Below are positions 1 to 12,038 of a stretch of DNA of 64,000 bases, piece after piece (positions within the stretch are counted from its first letter, which is position 1; every line of letters starts with the position of its first letter). Location of the stretch: NCBI RefSeq assembly GCF_011304195.1, contig NZ_CP049887.1, positions 2,108,001 through 2,172,000 of the forward strand, given 5' to 3'. The notes beneath the pieces were generated by a model that worked only from the letters and a program-made list of their open reading frames with translations, ran no database searches and was not told the DNA's origin. The position numbers and the translations under genes are program-made. The stretch is from Vagococcus hydrophili (GTDB lineage: Bacteria > Bacillota > Bacilli > Lactobacillales > Vagococcaceae).

Positions 1-57
1 CATTTATTTTTTCACCAAAACAAGGATTTATATTTAAAAAGAAAGAGGTCGTTATTA

Positions 58-1011
58 TTGAAGAAGTTTAAAGTCTTATTAATCAGTTTAATCTCCGCAC
101 TAGCTGTTTTCACATTAGCAGGTTGTGCTCAGGGAGGCTCATCTAAAGCAGATAGTAAAAAAGAAGATGAGGGAAAATTAAAAATTGTAGCGACAAACTC
201 AATCTTAGCTGACATGGCTGAACAAGTTGGAAAAGATAAAGTATCTATTCATAGTATTGTACCTCGTGGGACAGATCCTCATGAATTTGAACCTTTGCCA
301 GAAGATATTGCCAAAGCGACAGATGCAGACATTATTTTCTACAATGGGTTAAACCTTGAAACGGGTGGCGATGGCTGGTTCATGAAGTTAATGAAAACAT
401 CTAAAAAAGAAGAAGGTAAAGATTACTTTGTGACAAGTAAAGATGTGAAACCAATGTACTTAACAAGTAAAGGTCAAGAAAGTGAACAAGATCCTCATGC
501 TTGGTTATCCTTAGCTAATGGTATTATCTACGTGAACAATATTAAAGATGTCTTAGTCGAAAAAGACCCAGAAAATAAAGAGTTTTATGAGAAAAATGCT
601 AAAGAATATACAAATGAATTACAAGCACTACATGATAAAAATGTAGAACGTTACAAAGATATTCCAGAGGATAAAAATCTGTTAGTAACAAGTGAAGGTG
701 CCTTTAAGTATTATTCAGAAGCCTACGGAACTAAAGCAGCTTATATTTGGGAAATCAACACAGAAAGTCAAGGAACACCAGAACAAATGAGTCAAATTAT
801 CGATGAAATTAAAGAAACAAAGGTACCTGCTTTGTTCGTTGAACAGAGTGTAGATCCAAGAAGTATGGAATCTGTTTCAAGAGAAACGAAAATTCCTATT
901 TTTGATACTATCTTCACTGATTCTTTAGCTAAAGAGGGAGAAACAGGAGATACATATATTACTATGATGACTTGGAATTTAGATAAGATACATGAAGGAT
1001 TAACGAAATAA
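58..1011 (+). CDS. Manganese/zinc ABC transporter substrate-binding lipoprotein (PsaA/EfaA/MtsA type)
   Basis: Extracellular metal-binding lipoprotein of a cluster A-1 ABC importer, probably for Mn2+. It starts at TTG after a GAAAGAGG ribosome binding site. Residues 1-22 are a lipoprotein signal ending in the lipobox LAGC, with Cys23 as the lipidated residue. The four family metal ligands are visible: His75 (DPHEFEP), His147 (DPHAWLS), Glu213 (TSEGAF) and Asp288 (TIFTDS). His/His/Glu/Asp is the pattern of the PsaA/EfaA group. The ATPase and permease genes are not seen and would lie left of the window edge. A strong terminator follows. A DtxR/MntR-type regulator lies 3.7 kb downstream. Mn versus Zn specificity is inferred. 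Confidence 0.9.
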   Translation: MKKFKVLLISLISALAVFTLAGCAQGGSSKADSKKEDEGKLKIVATNSILADMAEQVGKDKVSIHSIVPRGTDPHEFEPLPEDIAKATDADIIFYNGLNLETGGDGWFMKLMKTSKKEEGKDYFVTSKDVKPMYLTSKGQESEQDPHAWLSLANGIIYVNNIKDVLVEKDPENKEFYEKNAKEYTNELQALHDKNVERYKDIPEDKNLLVTSEGAFKYYSEAYGTKAAYIWEINTESQGTPEQMSQIIDEIKETKVPALFVEQSVDPRSMESVSRETKIPIFDTIFTDSLAKEGETGDTYITMMTWNLDKIHEGLTK

Positions 1012-1021
1012 GAGTGTTTTT

Positions 1022-1062
1022 AAGGAGGTTAACTATATAAATAGTTGGCCTCCTTTATTTTT
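1022..1062 (+). terminator. Rho-independent terminator after the metal-binding lipoprotein gene
   Basis: AAGGAGGTTAACTA pairs with TAGTTGGCCTCCTT around a short AT loop and is followed by a T-rich tract. Confidence 0.85.
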
Positions 1063-1194
1063 CATGTCAATTGAAAGGAAAAATTGATACAATAATAGAA
1101 AGAAACTCTTAATTTTACAAAACAATTGTTGCTTAACAAGTAAATTTTTCATAAAATATATAGGGTAAACTTAAAATAGAAAAGTAGGTACAAT

Positions 1195-2127
1195 ATGGAA
1201 ATCCAATTTTTAGGAACAGGTGCAGGTGTACCTTCAAAGCAGCGTAATGTCACAGGAATTGCGCTTAAATTATTAGATGAAAGAAATGCTGTCTGGTTAT
1301 TCGATTGTGGTGAAGGAACGCAGCAGCAAATTTTAAATACAACGATTCGACCAAGAAAAATCGAAAAAATCTTTATTACTCATTTGCATGGTGATCATAT
1401 TTTTGGATTACCAGGTCTTTTAAGTAGTCGTTCATTCCAAAGTGGTGAAGGTGTGTTAGAAATTTATGGTCCTAAGGGTATCCGTAATTTTGTTTTAACC
1501 AGTTTGAAAGTATCAGAAACTCATCTGAAGTATCAAATTAAATTTATCGAAATTGAAGAAGCTGGTTTGATTTTTGAAGATCAAGGATTCAAGGTATATT
1601 GTGAAGAGTTAGATCACCGGATTAAGTGTTACGGTTACCGCGTTGAGGAAGCTGATTTCCAAGGAGAATTACTTGTCGATAAATTAAAAGAGTTGAATAT
1701 TCCTTCAGGCCCAATTTATAAACGAATTAAAAATGGCGAAATATGCGAATTAAATGATGGTCGTGTCATTGATGGGAAAGACTTTATCGGAGAATCTCGT
1801 GATGGTCGTATTGTCACTATCCTGGGTGATACAAGACTGCATCCCAATAGCTTAAAATTAGCTCAAGATGCGGATGTCTTGGTACATGAGAGTACCTTTA
1901 GTCGTGATGAAAGTAAAATGGCGAAAAGTTACTATCATTCAACATCAACACAAGCAGCAAGTGTGGCTCGTGATAGCAAGGCAAAACAGTTACTATTAAC
2001 GCATATTAGTGCGAGATATTTAGGCAAAGCTGTTCATGATTTAGAAGATGAAGCAAAAGCAGTGTTTCCTAACACTAAAATTGTGCGTGATTTTGATGTG
2101 ATTGAAATTCCTCTTAAGAAGAATTAA
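1195..2127 (+). CDS. rnz: Ribonuclease Z (tRNA 3' endonuclease)
   Basis: Cytoplasmic zinc endonuclease of the metallo-beta-lactamase fold that trims the 3' trailers of tRNA precursors. The N-terminal [12 protein letters not shown] stretch and the zinc motif THLHGDH (residues 62-68) are diagnostic. Further ligands are expected in LDHR, the GDTR block and the C-terminal THISARY segment. At 310 aa it has the length of the short bacterial form (about 305-310). The ATG follows AGTAGG. An SDR gene starts 12 bp downstream and a LapA-like gene follows, so the three probably form one operon. The rnz-SDR adjacency matches B. subtilis yqjK-yqjQ. Confidence 0.95.
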   Translation: MEIQFLGTGAGVPSKQRNVTGIALKLLDERNAVWLFDCGEGTQQQILNTTIRPRKIEKIFITHLHGDHIFGLPGLLSSRSFQSGEGVLEIYGPKGIRNFVLTSLKVSETHLKYQIKFIEIEEAGLIFEDQGFKVYCEELDHRIKCYGYRVEEADFQGELLVDKLKELNIPSGPIYKRIKNGEICELNDGRVIDGKDFIGESRDGRIVTILGDTRLHPNSLKLAQDADVLVHESTFSRDESKMAKSYYHSTSTQAASVARDSKAKQLLLTHISARYLGKAVHDLEDEAKAVFPNTKIVRDFDVIEIPLKKN

Positions 2128-2139
2128 GGAGCAAAAAGA

Positions 2140-2943
2140 ATGACAAAAAGAATTGGAAATTTAGCAGGTAAAACGGTTCTAATAACAGGCGCTTCAAGTG
2201 GTTTGGGCGAACAGATTGCCTATGAAGCCTCAAAAGCTGGGGCAAGAGTGGTTCTTTGTGCCAGAAGAATAGATAAGTTGATTGAAATAGCAGGAATTTG
2301 TGAAGAGTATTCCCAGTTGGAAGCTTACTTCTTCACCTTAGACATTAGTGATTTTGATGATGTTGAGTCAAAATTTAAGGCATTAAAAGCAGAAAATTTT
2401 GATATCGATGTGTTGGTTAATTGTGCGGGATTTGGTCTTTTTGAACCATTTTTAGAGACAAAATTTTCTGATACTAAGCAGATGTTCTTAGTGAATGTCC
2501 TTGGTTTGATGTATATTACTCAAAAAATAGGGATTCAAATGGCTGAAAGAGGTTGCGGACATATTATCAATGTAGCATCTCAAGCAGGTAAAATGGCAAC
2601 ACCTAAATCAAGTATTTATGCTGCTACAAAATTTGCGGTAATTGGTTTTTCTAACAGTTTACGTTTAGAAATGAAACCCTTAGGAATCAGTGTTACAACC
2701 GTTAACCCTGGACCGATTAAAACGCCTTTTTTTGATTTAGCAGATCCAAGTGGAACGTATTTAAAATCAATTGACAAATTAGCGTTAGATCCTCAAAAAT
2801 TGGCTAAAAAAATAGTCAAAGCGATGGGAACAAATAAAAGAGAAATCAATTCCCCTTATCTAATGGAGATTGGTAGTAAATCTTATCAGTTATTTCCCCA
2901 TATTGGTGATTTTTTAGCTGGTACGATCTTTAATAAAAAATAG
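2140..2943 (+). CDS. SDR-family NAD(P)-dependent oxidoreductase (YqjQ-like)
   Basis: Classical short-chain dehydrogenase of 267 aa. The cofactor-binding motif TGASSGLG is at residues 16-23. Other family motifs are NCAGFG (NAG position), a catalytic serine in the NVASQAG region, and YAATK carrying the catalytic Tyr and Lys. The PGPIKTPF segment after the active site is typical. The substrate is unknown. It follows rnz by 12 bp with a GGAG ribosome binding site and precedes a LapA-like membrane protein gene, so it is probably cotranscribed with both. Confidence 0.85.
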   Translation: MTKRIGNLAGKTVLITGASSGLGEQIAYEASKAGARVVLCARRIDKLIEIAGICEEYSQLEAYFFTLDISDFDDVESKFKALKAENFDIDVLVNCAGFGLFEPFLETKFSDTKQMFLVNVLGLMYITQKIGIQMAERGCGHIINVASQAGKMATPKSSIYAATKFAVIGFSNSLRLEMKPLGISVTTVNPGPIKTPFFDLADPSGTYLKSIDKLALDPQKLAKKIVKAMGTNKREINSPYLMEIGSKSYQLFPHIGDFLAGTIFNKK

Positions 2944-2955
2944 GAGGTTCTTACT

Positions 2956-3381
2956 ATGAAGAAAACAACCAAATTATTTTTAGTCTTAATTTTATCCTTC
3001 ATTGTGGTACTTTTTTCAGTGATCAATGCGCAAAAAATTGAAGTTAATTTAATGCTTGCGAAGATTTCGCTACCATTAGTTGTGATTATAATTGGTTCAG
3101 TTTTAGTAGGTGCATTAATCGTTGCTATTGTCATAAGCAGTACGATCTGGCAAAAAAATAAAACGATTAAACAATTAAAACAAGAAGTCCATGCGTTAAA
3201 AACGACAGAAACTTCTAATTTTGATTTAGCAGATGATGAAGAAAGTGTTAATTTAAGACAAGAATTAAAAAATAAAGAGTTAGAAATATCTGATTTAAGA
3301 CACCAATTAGTGAATCAAATGATGTCAGAGAAAAAAGAAACGCCTGAGATAAGTGACTGGCAGGAAAACACAGAAAATTAA
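2956..3381 (+). CDS. LapA-domain (DUF1049-like) small membrane protein
   Basis: Membrane protein of 141 aa. Two hydrophobic helices, at about residues 5-23 and 38-62, are separated by NAQKIEVNL, the layout of the LapA/DUF1049 family. A charged, probably coiled-coil cytoplasmic tail follows (about 65-125, rich in Lys, Glu and Gln). Its role in this lineage is unknown. In proteobacteria LapA takes part in envelope assembly, but that function should not be transferred here. It has an AGGAGG ribosome binding site and lies 12 bp after the SDR gene. Confidence 0.7.
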   Translation: MKKTTKLFLVLILSFIVVLFSVINAQKIEVNLMLAKISLPLVVIIIGSVLVGALIVAIVISSTIWQKNKTIKQLKQEVHALKTTETSNFDLADDEESVNLRQELKNKELEISDLRHQLVNQMMSEKKETPEISDWQENTEN

Positions 3382-3397
3382 ATTTAAGGGACTCAGA

Positions 3398-3433
3398 CTA
3401 GCGTAATTCAAAAATAATAGTATAATACTAGTT
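3398..3433 (+). promoter_or_regulatory. Probable promoter of the rodA/ftsW-like gene
   Basis: A consensus -10 TATAAT lies at 3421-3426; the -35 region is weak. Initiation would fall near 3433, just before an in-frame ATG at 3434. This favours the downstream ATG at 3470, which has a ribosome binding site. Confidence 0.5.
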
Positions 3434-3469
3434 ATGTTTAATGAAAACAAACCAGAAAAGAGAGGAAAT

Positions 3470-4669
3470 ATGCAGAGAAGAAATAAAGAATTAACGAAAC
3501 AGATAGACTACGGGATACTACTTCCAGTTTTTTTATTGTCTATTGTAGGGATGTTGTCACTGTATGTTGCTTTAGATAAAGATGCCGGAATGAAAAATAT
3601 CGTGTCTCAAATGGCTCAACAAGGCTTGTGGTATGTTGTGGGTGGGGTGCTGATTTTTGTGATTATGCAGTTTAGCCCTAAAGCGATTTGGAAATTAACG
3701 CCATACGGTTATATCTTGGGTCTTGGTGTTATGACGGCGTTGCTCTTTTACTATGATACCACTCTAGCAGACAGAACAGGTTCTAAAAACTGGTTTAGAG
3801 TCGGGAGTTTAACTTTCCAACCAGCGGAGTTAATGAAAATAGCGTATATCCTAATACTGTCTTACATTGTAACGGGACATAATTTAAAAAATACCGCACG
3901 AACACTAAAAACAGATGGAATGTTGATTTTAAAATTAGTGATAGCAACGATTCCAGTGGCTGTTCTTTTAAAATTACAAAATGATTTTGGAACAATGCTT
4001 GTATTTGTTGCCATTCTAGGTGGAATTTTTATTATGTCTGGGATTTCTTGGAAAATAATTGTTCCGGTGGCTGTGACGTTTACTGTATTAGGTGCTGGTA
4101 TTTTATACTTAGTGACAACTGATGCGGGGAGAGAGCTGTTATATAGCGTTGGATTTAAAAGTTACCAATTTGCTCGTATTGATAGTTGGATTGATCCCTT
4201 TCATGATGCCACAGGTAATTCTTACCAACAAGCTCAAGCTTTAAAAGCGATTGGGTCTGGTGGGATTGGTGGTAAAGGATTTAATGTATCAGATGTGTAT
4301 GTGCCTGTTAGAGAATCAGATATGATTTTCTCAGTGATTGCTGAAAATTTCGGTTTTATTGGTAGTACATTCGTTATTCTGTTGTATTTTATTTTAATTT
4401 ACCGAATGATTAGAGTTTGTTTTGATACAAATAATGAATTCTTTTCGTATATTGCCACAGGTGTGATTATGATGATTTTATTCCACGTATTTGAAAATAT
4501 TGGAGCGAATATTGGATTACTACCTCTAACGGGTATTCCATTGCCGTTTATTAGTCAAGGTGGTTCTTCACTTATGAGTAATATGATTGGTGTTGGTTTA
4601 GTGATGTTGATGAGGTATCAATACCAACCAGAAGAAGTGGATTTAAGAAGTATGAGACGTTCTAAATAA
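3470..4669 (+). CDS. SEDS-family peptidoglycan glycosyltransferase (RodA/FtsW/SpoVE family, RodA-like)
   Basis: Polytopic SEDS protein of 399 aa with about ten membrane helices, which polymerises lipid II into glycan strands with a partner class B PBP. Family signatures include RTGSKNWFRVGSLTFQPAE, KLQNDFGTMLVF, the DPF and GNSYQ loop near the catalytic region, and the C-terminal GIPLPFISQGGSS. RodA versus FtsW is uncertain; the lone gene and the FENIGANIGLLPLTG segment favour RodA. The ATG at 3470 is preferred over 3434 because AGAGGA lies just upstream of it and the -10 box ends at 3426. A bidirectional terminator follows. Confidence 0.88.
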   Translation: MQRRNKELTKQIDYGILLPVFLLSIVGMLSLYVALDKDAGMKNIVSQMAQQGLWYVVGGVLIFVIMQFSPKAIWKLTPYGYILGLGVMTALLFYYDTTLADRTGSKNWFRVGSLTFQPAELMKIAYILILSYIVTGHNLKNTARTLKTDGMLILKLVIATIPVAVLLKLQNDFGTMLVFVAILGGIFIMSGISWKIIVPVAVTFTVLGAGILYLVTTDAGRELLYSVGFKSYQFARIDSWIDPFHDATGNSYQQAQALKAIGSGGIGGKGFNVSDVYVPVRESDMIFSVIAENFGFIGSTFVILLYFILIYRMIRVCFDTNNEFFSYIATGVIMMILFHVFENIGANIGLLPLTGIPLPFISQGGSSLMSNMIGVGLVMLMRYQYQPEEVDLRSMRRSK

Positions 4670-4670
4670 A

Positions 4671-4716
4671 AGTAGTTATGATAAACCAACTTAGGTTTGT
4701 CATAACTACTTTTTTT
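4671..4716. terminator. Bidirectional terminator between rodA-like and DtxR-like genes
   Basis: AGTAGTTATGATAAAC pairs with GTTTGTCATAACTACT (one wobble) and is followed by TTTTTT. The convergent genes share it; the stop codon of the minus-strand gene lies in the T tract. Confidence 0.85.
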
Positions 4717-5368
4717 AATATGAAAAAATAATTTGTGCTTGTTTGAAACTTATATGGTGAATCAAATTTTCCTCATTAATAGTGAAGAGAATTAATTCAT
4801 TAAAATCGTCGACTTGGGTAATATGAATCGTATCACGAATGTTTAAATTAATGGTACTCATATAGTTTAAGATACTCGCATCATCCATGACGCGGCACAC
4901 CATTGGGGAATCACCCTGTTTGAAGTCTGTAATTGGTTTGACAGCCTTTTCGATAAACTCGTCTTGTGTAGGAATAATACCACCGTGTGGGCAGGTTTCG
5001 GGTTGGTCTAAAAAGTCATAAAGCTTAGAAAAGAAAACAGAGTCTTTCACATGCTCTAATTCTTCAGATAAGTGATGTAAATCATGTAAAGAATAGCCTA
5101 ATTTTTCGTAAAGAAAAGTTTCGATTATTCGGTGATTTCTAATGATTAAGACTGTTTGATTTAAGCCTTCTTGGGTTAATTTAACTCCTGTGTATGGTTT
5201 ATATTCGATTAAACCGTCTTTTTGTAATTTTTCAACCATTTCAGTAACGGAGGCAGGAGAGACACCTAGATGAGTTGATAAAGTTTTGTTTGATACAAAT
5301 TCATGAATGCCATTATTCTCATAAATTGCTTTTAGGTAATCCTCTTTATTGCTTGATGAAGTTTTCAT
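4715..5368 (-). CDS. DtxR/MntR-family metal-dependent transcriptional repressor
   Basis: Manganese- or iron-sensing repressor of 217 aa. It has an N-terminal winged helix-turn-helix (about residues 5-65, containing LGVSPASVTEMVEKL). A dimerisation and metal-binding region follows (about 70-140; HRIIETFLYEKLGY, the SEELEHV helix, CPHGG). The C-terminal segment (about 145-217) resembles a FeoA/SH3-like domain, the layout of EfaR/ScaR/TroR. It plausibly represses the Mn-uptake genes represented at the left end of the window. The start follows AGGAGG. A near-perfect palindrome upstream could be its own operator. The metal specificity is inferred. Confidence 0.88.
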   Translation of the reverse strand: MKTSSSNKEDYLKAIYENNGIHEFVSNKTLSTHLGVSPASVTEMVEKLQKDGLIEYKPYTGVKLTQEGLNQTVLIIRNHRIIETFLYEKLGYSLHDLHHLSEELEHVKDSVFFSKLYDFLDQPETCPHGGIIPTQDEFIEKAVKPITDFKQGDSPMVCRVMDDASILNYMSTINLNIRDTIHITQVDDFNELILFTINEENLIHHISFKQAQIIFSY

Positions 5369-5396
5369 TGTTTTCCTCCTACGTTTATATCAATCC

Positions 5397-5414
5397 GTTA
5401 AAGATATCCTTAAC
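5397..5414. promoter_or_regulatory. Palindrome upstream of the DtxR-like gene (possible operator)
   Basis: GTTAAAGATATCCTTAAC is palindromic at 16 of 18 positions. It lies about 30 bp upstream of the repressor start, in the shared upstream region with the divergent ArsC-like gene. Autoregulation is inferred from position only. Confidence 0.35.
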
Positions 5415-5523
5415 CTATCTATTTTAACATATTTTTAGAAGATAATGAAAAAAATTAGCAAATACTTTTTTTTCTGATTATGATATACTTAACAAAGTAA
5501 AATTGAAAGTGAGGCAAAAAATT

Positions 5524-5877
5524 ATGGCAATTTTTTATTGGTATCCTAAATGTTCAACATGTAAAAAGGCAAAAATCTGGTTAGATGAGAATAAAATAGA
5601 CTATGATATCATCGATATGATTGAAACACCTCCAGCAAAAGAATTACTTGTAGAGTGGATGACAAACAATGAATATCCTATCCGTCGCTTCTTTAATACA
5701 AGTGGTATTCGTTATAGAGAACAAGGTTTAAAAAATACAGTAAATGATTTTTCAGAAGAAGAAGCAGCAGGTCGTCTATGTGTAGATGGTATGTTGATTA
5801 AGCGCCCGATTATGGTTTTAGGGGATAAAGTGTTATTAGGGTTTAAAGAAGCAGAATACGAAGAAGCGTTTCTGTAA
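5524..5877 (+). CDS. ArsC/Spx-family thioredoxin-fold protein
   Basis: Small protein (117 aa from the preferred start) of the ArsC/Spx/YffB family. The redox motif CSTCKKA follows the first strand (about residues 9-15), and the conserved IKRPIMV segment is near residue 90. It is unlikely to be a dedicated arsenate reductase, as there is no arsenic operon. The ATG at 5524 is used because GTGAGG lies at the right distance; the upstream TTG at 5503 has no such site. GcvH follows 9 bp later. The same pairing occurs in B. subtilis (yusI-gcvH), so the two are probably cotranscribed. Confidence 0.8.
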   Translation: MAIFYWYPKCSTCKKAKIWLDENKIDYDIIDMIETPPAKELLVEWMTNNEYPIRRFFNTSGIRYREQGLKNTVNDFSEEEAAGRLCVDGMLIKRPIMVLGDKVLLGFKEAEYEEAFL

Positions 5878-5886
5878 GAAAGTTGG

Positions 5887-6177
5887 ATGACAATGACTGA
5901 AAAGAATTTATGGATGAAAGAAGATACAGAGGGAATTACTGTTGGTTTGACAGAGTTCGCTCAAGATGATCTAGGAAGTATCAGCTTTGCTATGTTACCT
6001 AAAGTGGGGAGTCAAGTAGTAGCTGGTGAAGGTGTGGTTGAACTTGAAGCCGAAAAAGCAGTGGTTGAATATGAAGCACCAACTTCTGGAACTATCTTAG
6101 CTGTGAATGAAGAAGCAGCTAAAAATGTGAAAGTTTTAGACGAGCCTGGTGCTTGGTTGTATAAAGTATCTAAATAA
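5887..6177 (+). CDS. Short GcvH-like lipoyl-carrier protein
   Basis: Lipoyl-domain protein of 96 aa, shorter than canonical glycine cleavage H protein (about 125 aa). The WMKEDTEGITVGLTEFAQDDLG block is GcvH-like, and the lipoylation hairpin ELEAEKAVVEYEAPTSG keeps the modifiable Lys. No gcvT or gcvP genes are in the window. In Bacillales GcvH also relays lipoyl groups to 2-oxoacid dehydrogenases, so a carrier role toward the PDH E2 encoded at 34 kb is possible. That role is inferred. The gene is 9 bp after the ArsC-like gene and is followed by a terminator. Confidence 0.8.
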   Translation: MTMTEKNLWMKEDTEGITVGLTEFAQDDLGSISFAMLPKVGSQVVAGEGVVELEAEKAVVEYEAPTSGTILAVNEEAAKNVKVLDEPGAWLYKVSK

Positions 6178-6188
6178 AGAGAGTTATA

Positions 6189-6221
6189 AGATTTCCTAGC
6201 AGTTTTGGGGAATCTTTTTTT
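6189..6221 (+). terminator. Terminator after gcvH-like gene
   Basis: AGATTTCC pairs with GGGAATCT around a 11-base loop and runs into seven T residues. Confidence 0.7.
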
Positions 6222-6331
6222 GTTCGTCTTTTATTTATTTTCTATATTAAATGTTTCTCTTATTTCTTTAAAGAAAGTTAAGACATTGTTATACTGATAC
6301 TTATGATTAAAGTAAAAAGGTAGTGAATAAG

Positions 6332-7759
6332 ATGAAAAAGTTAATCTTATTTTGTTGGATGTTATTAGTGCTACCAATCAGCGCTCAAGGAGTAACAGAA
6401 GAACAAAGTCAAGATATTCAAAAATTATTGGATGAAGCCTGTCGTGTCTCTAAAACACCAGGAGCATCTGTTGTTGTTAGGGAGAATGGAGAGACGTCCT
6501 ATTATTATTCAGGATATGCAGATTTAAATTCAAAGACAGAAGTCAATGAGCAGACTTTATTTGAATTGGCTTCTGTGAGTAAGTCTTTTACTGGATTAGC
6601 TATTTTACTGTTGGAAGAAGAAGGGAAACTATCACTAAATGATGCTATCATAGATTACCTCCCAGACCTAAGATTCAAATTAAATGGGACTGAGATAGAT
6701 ATGAAAAAAGTAACTATTCGTCATTTTTTATACCATACGAGTGGTTTAACCAATGAAGATCATGGCTATAAAATTTCAGAAGTTGAAGAAAATAAAAGTT
6801 TAACTCAAACCCTAGATCATTTGTCAGGAAGTGAACTTTCCTTTGAGCCAGGTGAAAAATTTCAATATGGCACAATGAATTATGATGTCTTAGGCAGAGT
6901 AATTGAAGTTGTTGCAAGCCAGTCCTATAGCGACTTCATGAAAACTCAAATGTTTAATCCTTTAAAATTTAATGAAACCTATAGTGTTAGAAATGAAGCG
7001 CAATATACTGGGGAATTAGCCACAGGTTATAAGGCTTATTTTGCTCAAGTAAAACCATCTGACGCTCCAGAAATAATTGGTAATAGACCTGCAGGTTACA
7101 TGATATCAAGTAGTCATGACATGAATCGGTGGCTGATGATTCAAATGAATCAAGTTGAAGATATTCCAGCTATATTCAAAGAAATAATCAGAAAATCTCA
7201 TCAAGGAGATGACTCTGTAGCAGCGTTCAATCAAAATAGATACGCAGCAGGTTGGTTTGTTTCAGAAAATGGGAAAGAGATGAATCATCCGGGAGGTAAT
7301 CCAAATTTTGTTTCAAAAGTAAAAATATCGACTAAAAAAAATCAAGGACTAAGTCTTTTAGCTAATAGTAATACGATGAATCCTAATTTACTTAACCAAG
7401 TTGAAGAAATACTTAACGGAGAGAAAACATCAAACTATCAAAAAAGCACCAATCAAAGGTTGGATAATATTGGGACATTTTTAACTTTCGGTGGTTTACT
7501 CGCGAGTTTTTACTTGATAAGATTGGTTTCCCGAAAAAAATATCACTTGAAACAATTATCCCACACTAAAAGTAAAGTGAGGTTTTATCTGGCTTTAATT
7601 AGTTTGTTTGTGTTACTAGTTATTTTGATGAGTATTGCAAGTGATTGGGCAACTTTTAGTCTATGGCAGCCAATAAGTCTTTTAACAGCTGTTATATCAG
7701 GTGTTATCTTTACTTTTTTATTGGTTGTTTATTTCCATGTGCCTCATAAAAGTAATTGA
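6332..7759 (+). CDS. Serine beta-lactamase-like hydrolase (PBP4*/class C family) with C-terminal membrane segments
   Basis: Exported or membrane-anchored serine hydrolase of 475 aa. An N-terminal signal (KKLILFCWMLLVLPISAQG) precedes the beta-lactamase/transpeptidase-like domain (about residues 20-370). Catalytic motifs are SVSK (SxxK), YGTMN (YxN type) and HPGG (KTG/HxG position). Three hydrophobic helices form the C-terminus (about 390-470). Family members act as D-amino-acid peptidases, esterases or cell-wall hydrolases, and the substrate is unknown. The ATG at 6332 is preferred; the GTG at 6323 is only two bases from AAAGG. It appears to be a single-gene unit. Confidence 0.8.
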   Translation: MKKLILFCWMLLVLPISAQGVTEEQSQDIQKLLDEACRVSKTPGASVVVRENGETSYYYSGYADLNSKTEVNEQTLFELASVSKSFTGLAILLLEEEGKLSLNDAIIDYLPDLRFKLNGTEIDMKKVTIRHFLYHTSGLTNEDHGYKISEVEENKSLTQTLDHLSGSELSFEPGEKFQYGTMNYDVLGRVIEVVASQSYSDFMKTQMFNPLKFNETYSVRNEAQYTGELATGYKAYFAQVKPSDAPEIIGNRPAGYMISSSHDMNRWLMIQMNQVEDIPAIFKEIIRKSHQGDDSVAAFNQNRYAAGWFVSENGKEMNHPGGNPNFVSKVKISTKKNQGLSLLANSNTMNPNLLNQVEEILNGEKTSNYQKSTNQRLDNIGTFLTFGGLLASFYLIRLVSRKKYHLKQLSHTKSKVRFYLALISLFVLLVILMSIASDWATFSLWQPISLLTAVISGVIFTFLLVVYFHVPHKSN

Positions 7760-7939
7760 TTTAATTTGTGAAAAATTTGAATCAAACGCGTATATTCATA
7801 AAAGGTTCGTTATAGTTCAAAATAAAAATTTCACATTTTTATAAAATGAGGTTCATCTTCTTGTCATTTTATGTTAAAATTTGATTACGAAGATTTGTGA
7901 AAAGATTGTTAAAGATAAAATACATCAGGAGGAACTAAG

Positions 7940-8386
7940 ATGACATTAGCTAAGATTGTTTACGCCAGTATGACAGGGAATACAGAAGAAATTTCAGATA
8001 TTATTGAAGAAAAATTAGAAGATGAAGGCATTGAAATTGAAAGAGAAGAATGTTCAGATGTTGATTCTGACTTTTTTAACGATGCGGATATTTGTATCGT
8101 TGCTACTTATACCTATGGTGATGGTGAATTACCTTTTGAATTTGAAGACTTTTTTGAAGATTTAAAAGGCGAAGAGTTATCCGGGAAAATCTTTGGTGTT
8201 GTGGGTTCAGGAGATAAAGAATACGGAGAATACTACTGCCAATCTGCCAGAGATTTTGTGGAACAATTTAAATTAACAGGTGCAACTCAAGGAGCTGAAC
8301 TTGTTTGTATTGAAAACAATGCAGAAGATGAAGATATCGATGCTCTTCAAAAATTTGTTGACGAATTAGTAGAAAAAGCAAAATAA
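7940..8386 (+). CDS. Flavodoxin
   Basis: FMN-binding electron carrier of 148 aa. The phosphate-binding loop SMTGNTEE is at residues 10-17, and the flavin-contacting segments are TYTYGDGELP and GSGDKEYGEYYC. The protein is very acidic, as expected for a low-potential carrier. It lies 76 bp upstream of the pyruvate:flavodoxin oxidoreductase gene, which makes it the likely acceptor of electrons from pyruvate oxidation. It has an AGGAGG ribosome binding site. A weak terminator separates the two genes, so they may be only partly cotranscribed. Confidence 0.93.
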   Translation: MTLAKIVYASMTGNTEEISDIIEEKLEDEGIEIEREECSDVDSDFFNDADICIVATYTYGDGELPFEFEDFFEDLKGEELSGKIFGVVGSGDKEYGEYYCQSARDFVEQFKLTGATQGAELVCIENNAEDEDIDALQKFVDELVEKAK

Positions 8387-8392
8387 ATCATA

Positions 8393-8428
8393 AAACAGAG
8401 GCTGGCACAGTTGAGTCAGCCTTTGTTT
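8393..8428 (+). terminator. Probable terminator or attenuator between flavodoxin and nifJ
   Basis: AAACAGAGGCTGGC pairs at 12 of 14 positions with GTCAGCCTTTGTTT. The trailing tract is only moderately T-rich, so read-through into nifJ is likely. Confidence 0.6.
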
Positions 8429-8435
8429 ATTTTAA

Positions 8436-11998
<3,563 letters not shown>

Positions 11999-12000
11999 AA

Positions 12001-12038
12001 AAAAGCTCAAACAATCAATGCATTGTTTGAGCTTTTTT
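12001..12038. terminator. Bidirectional terminator between nifJ and the GGDEF gene
   Basis: AAAAGCTCAAACAAT pairs with ATTGTTTGAGCTTTT around a six-base loop, followed by a T tract. The hairpin overlaps the stop codon of the convergent GGDEF gene. Confidence 0.85.
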
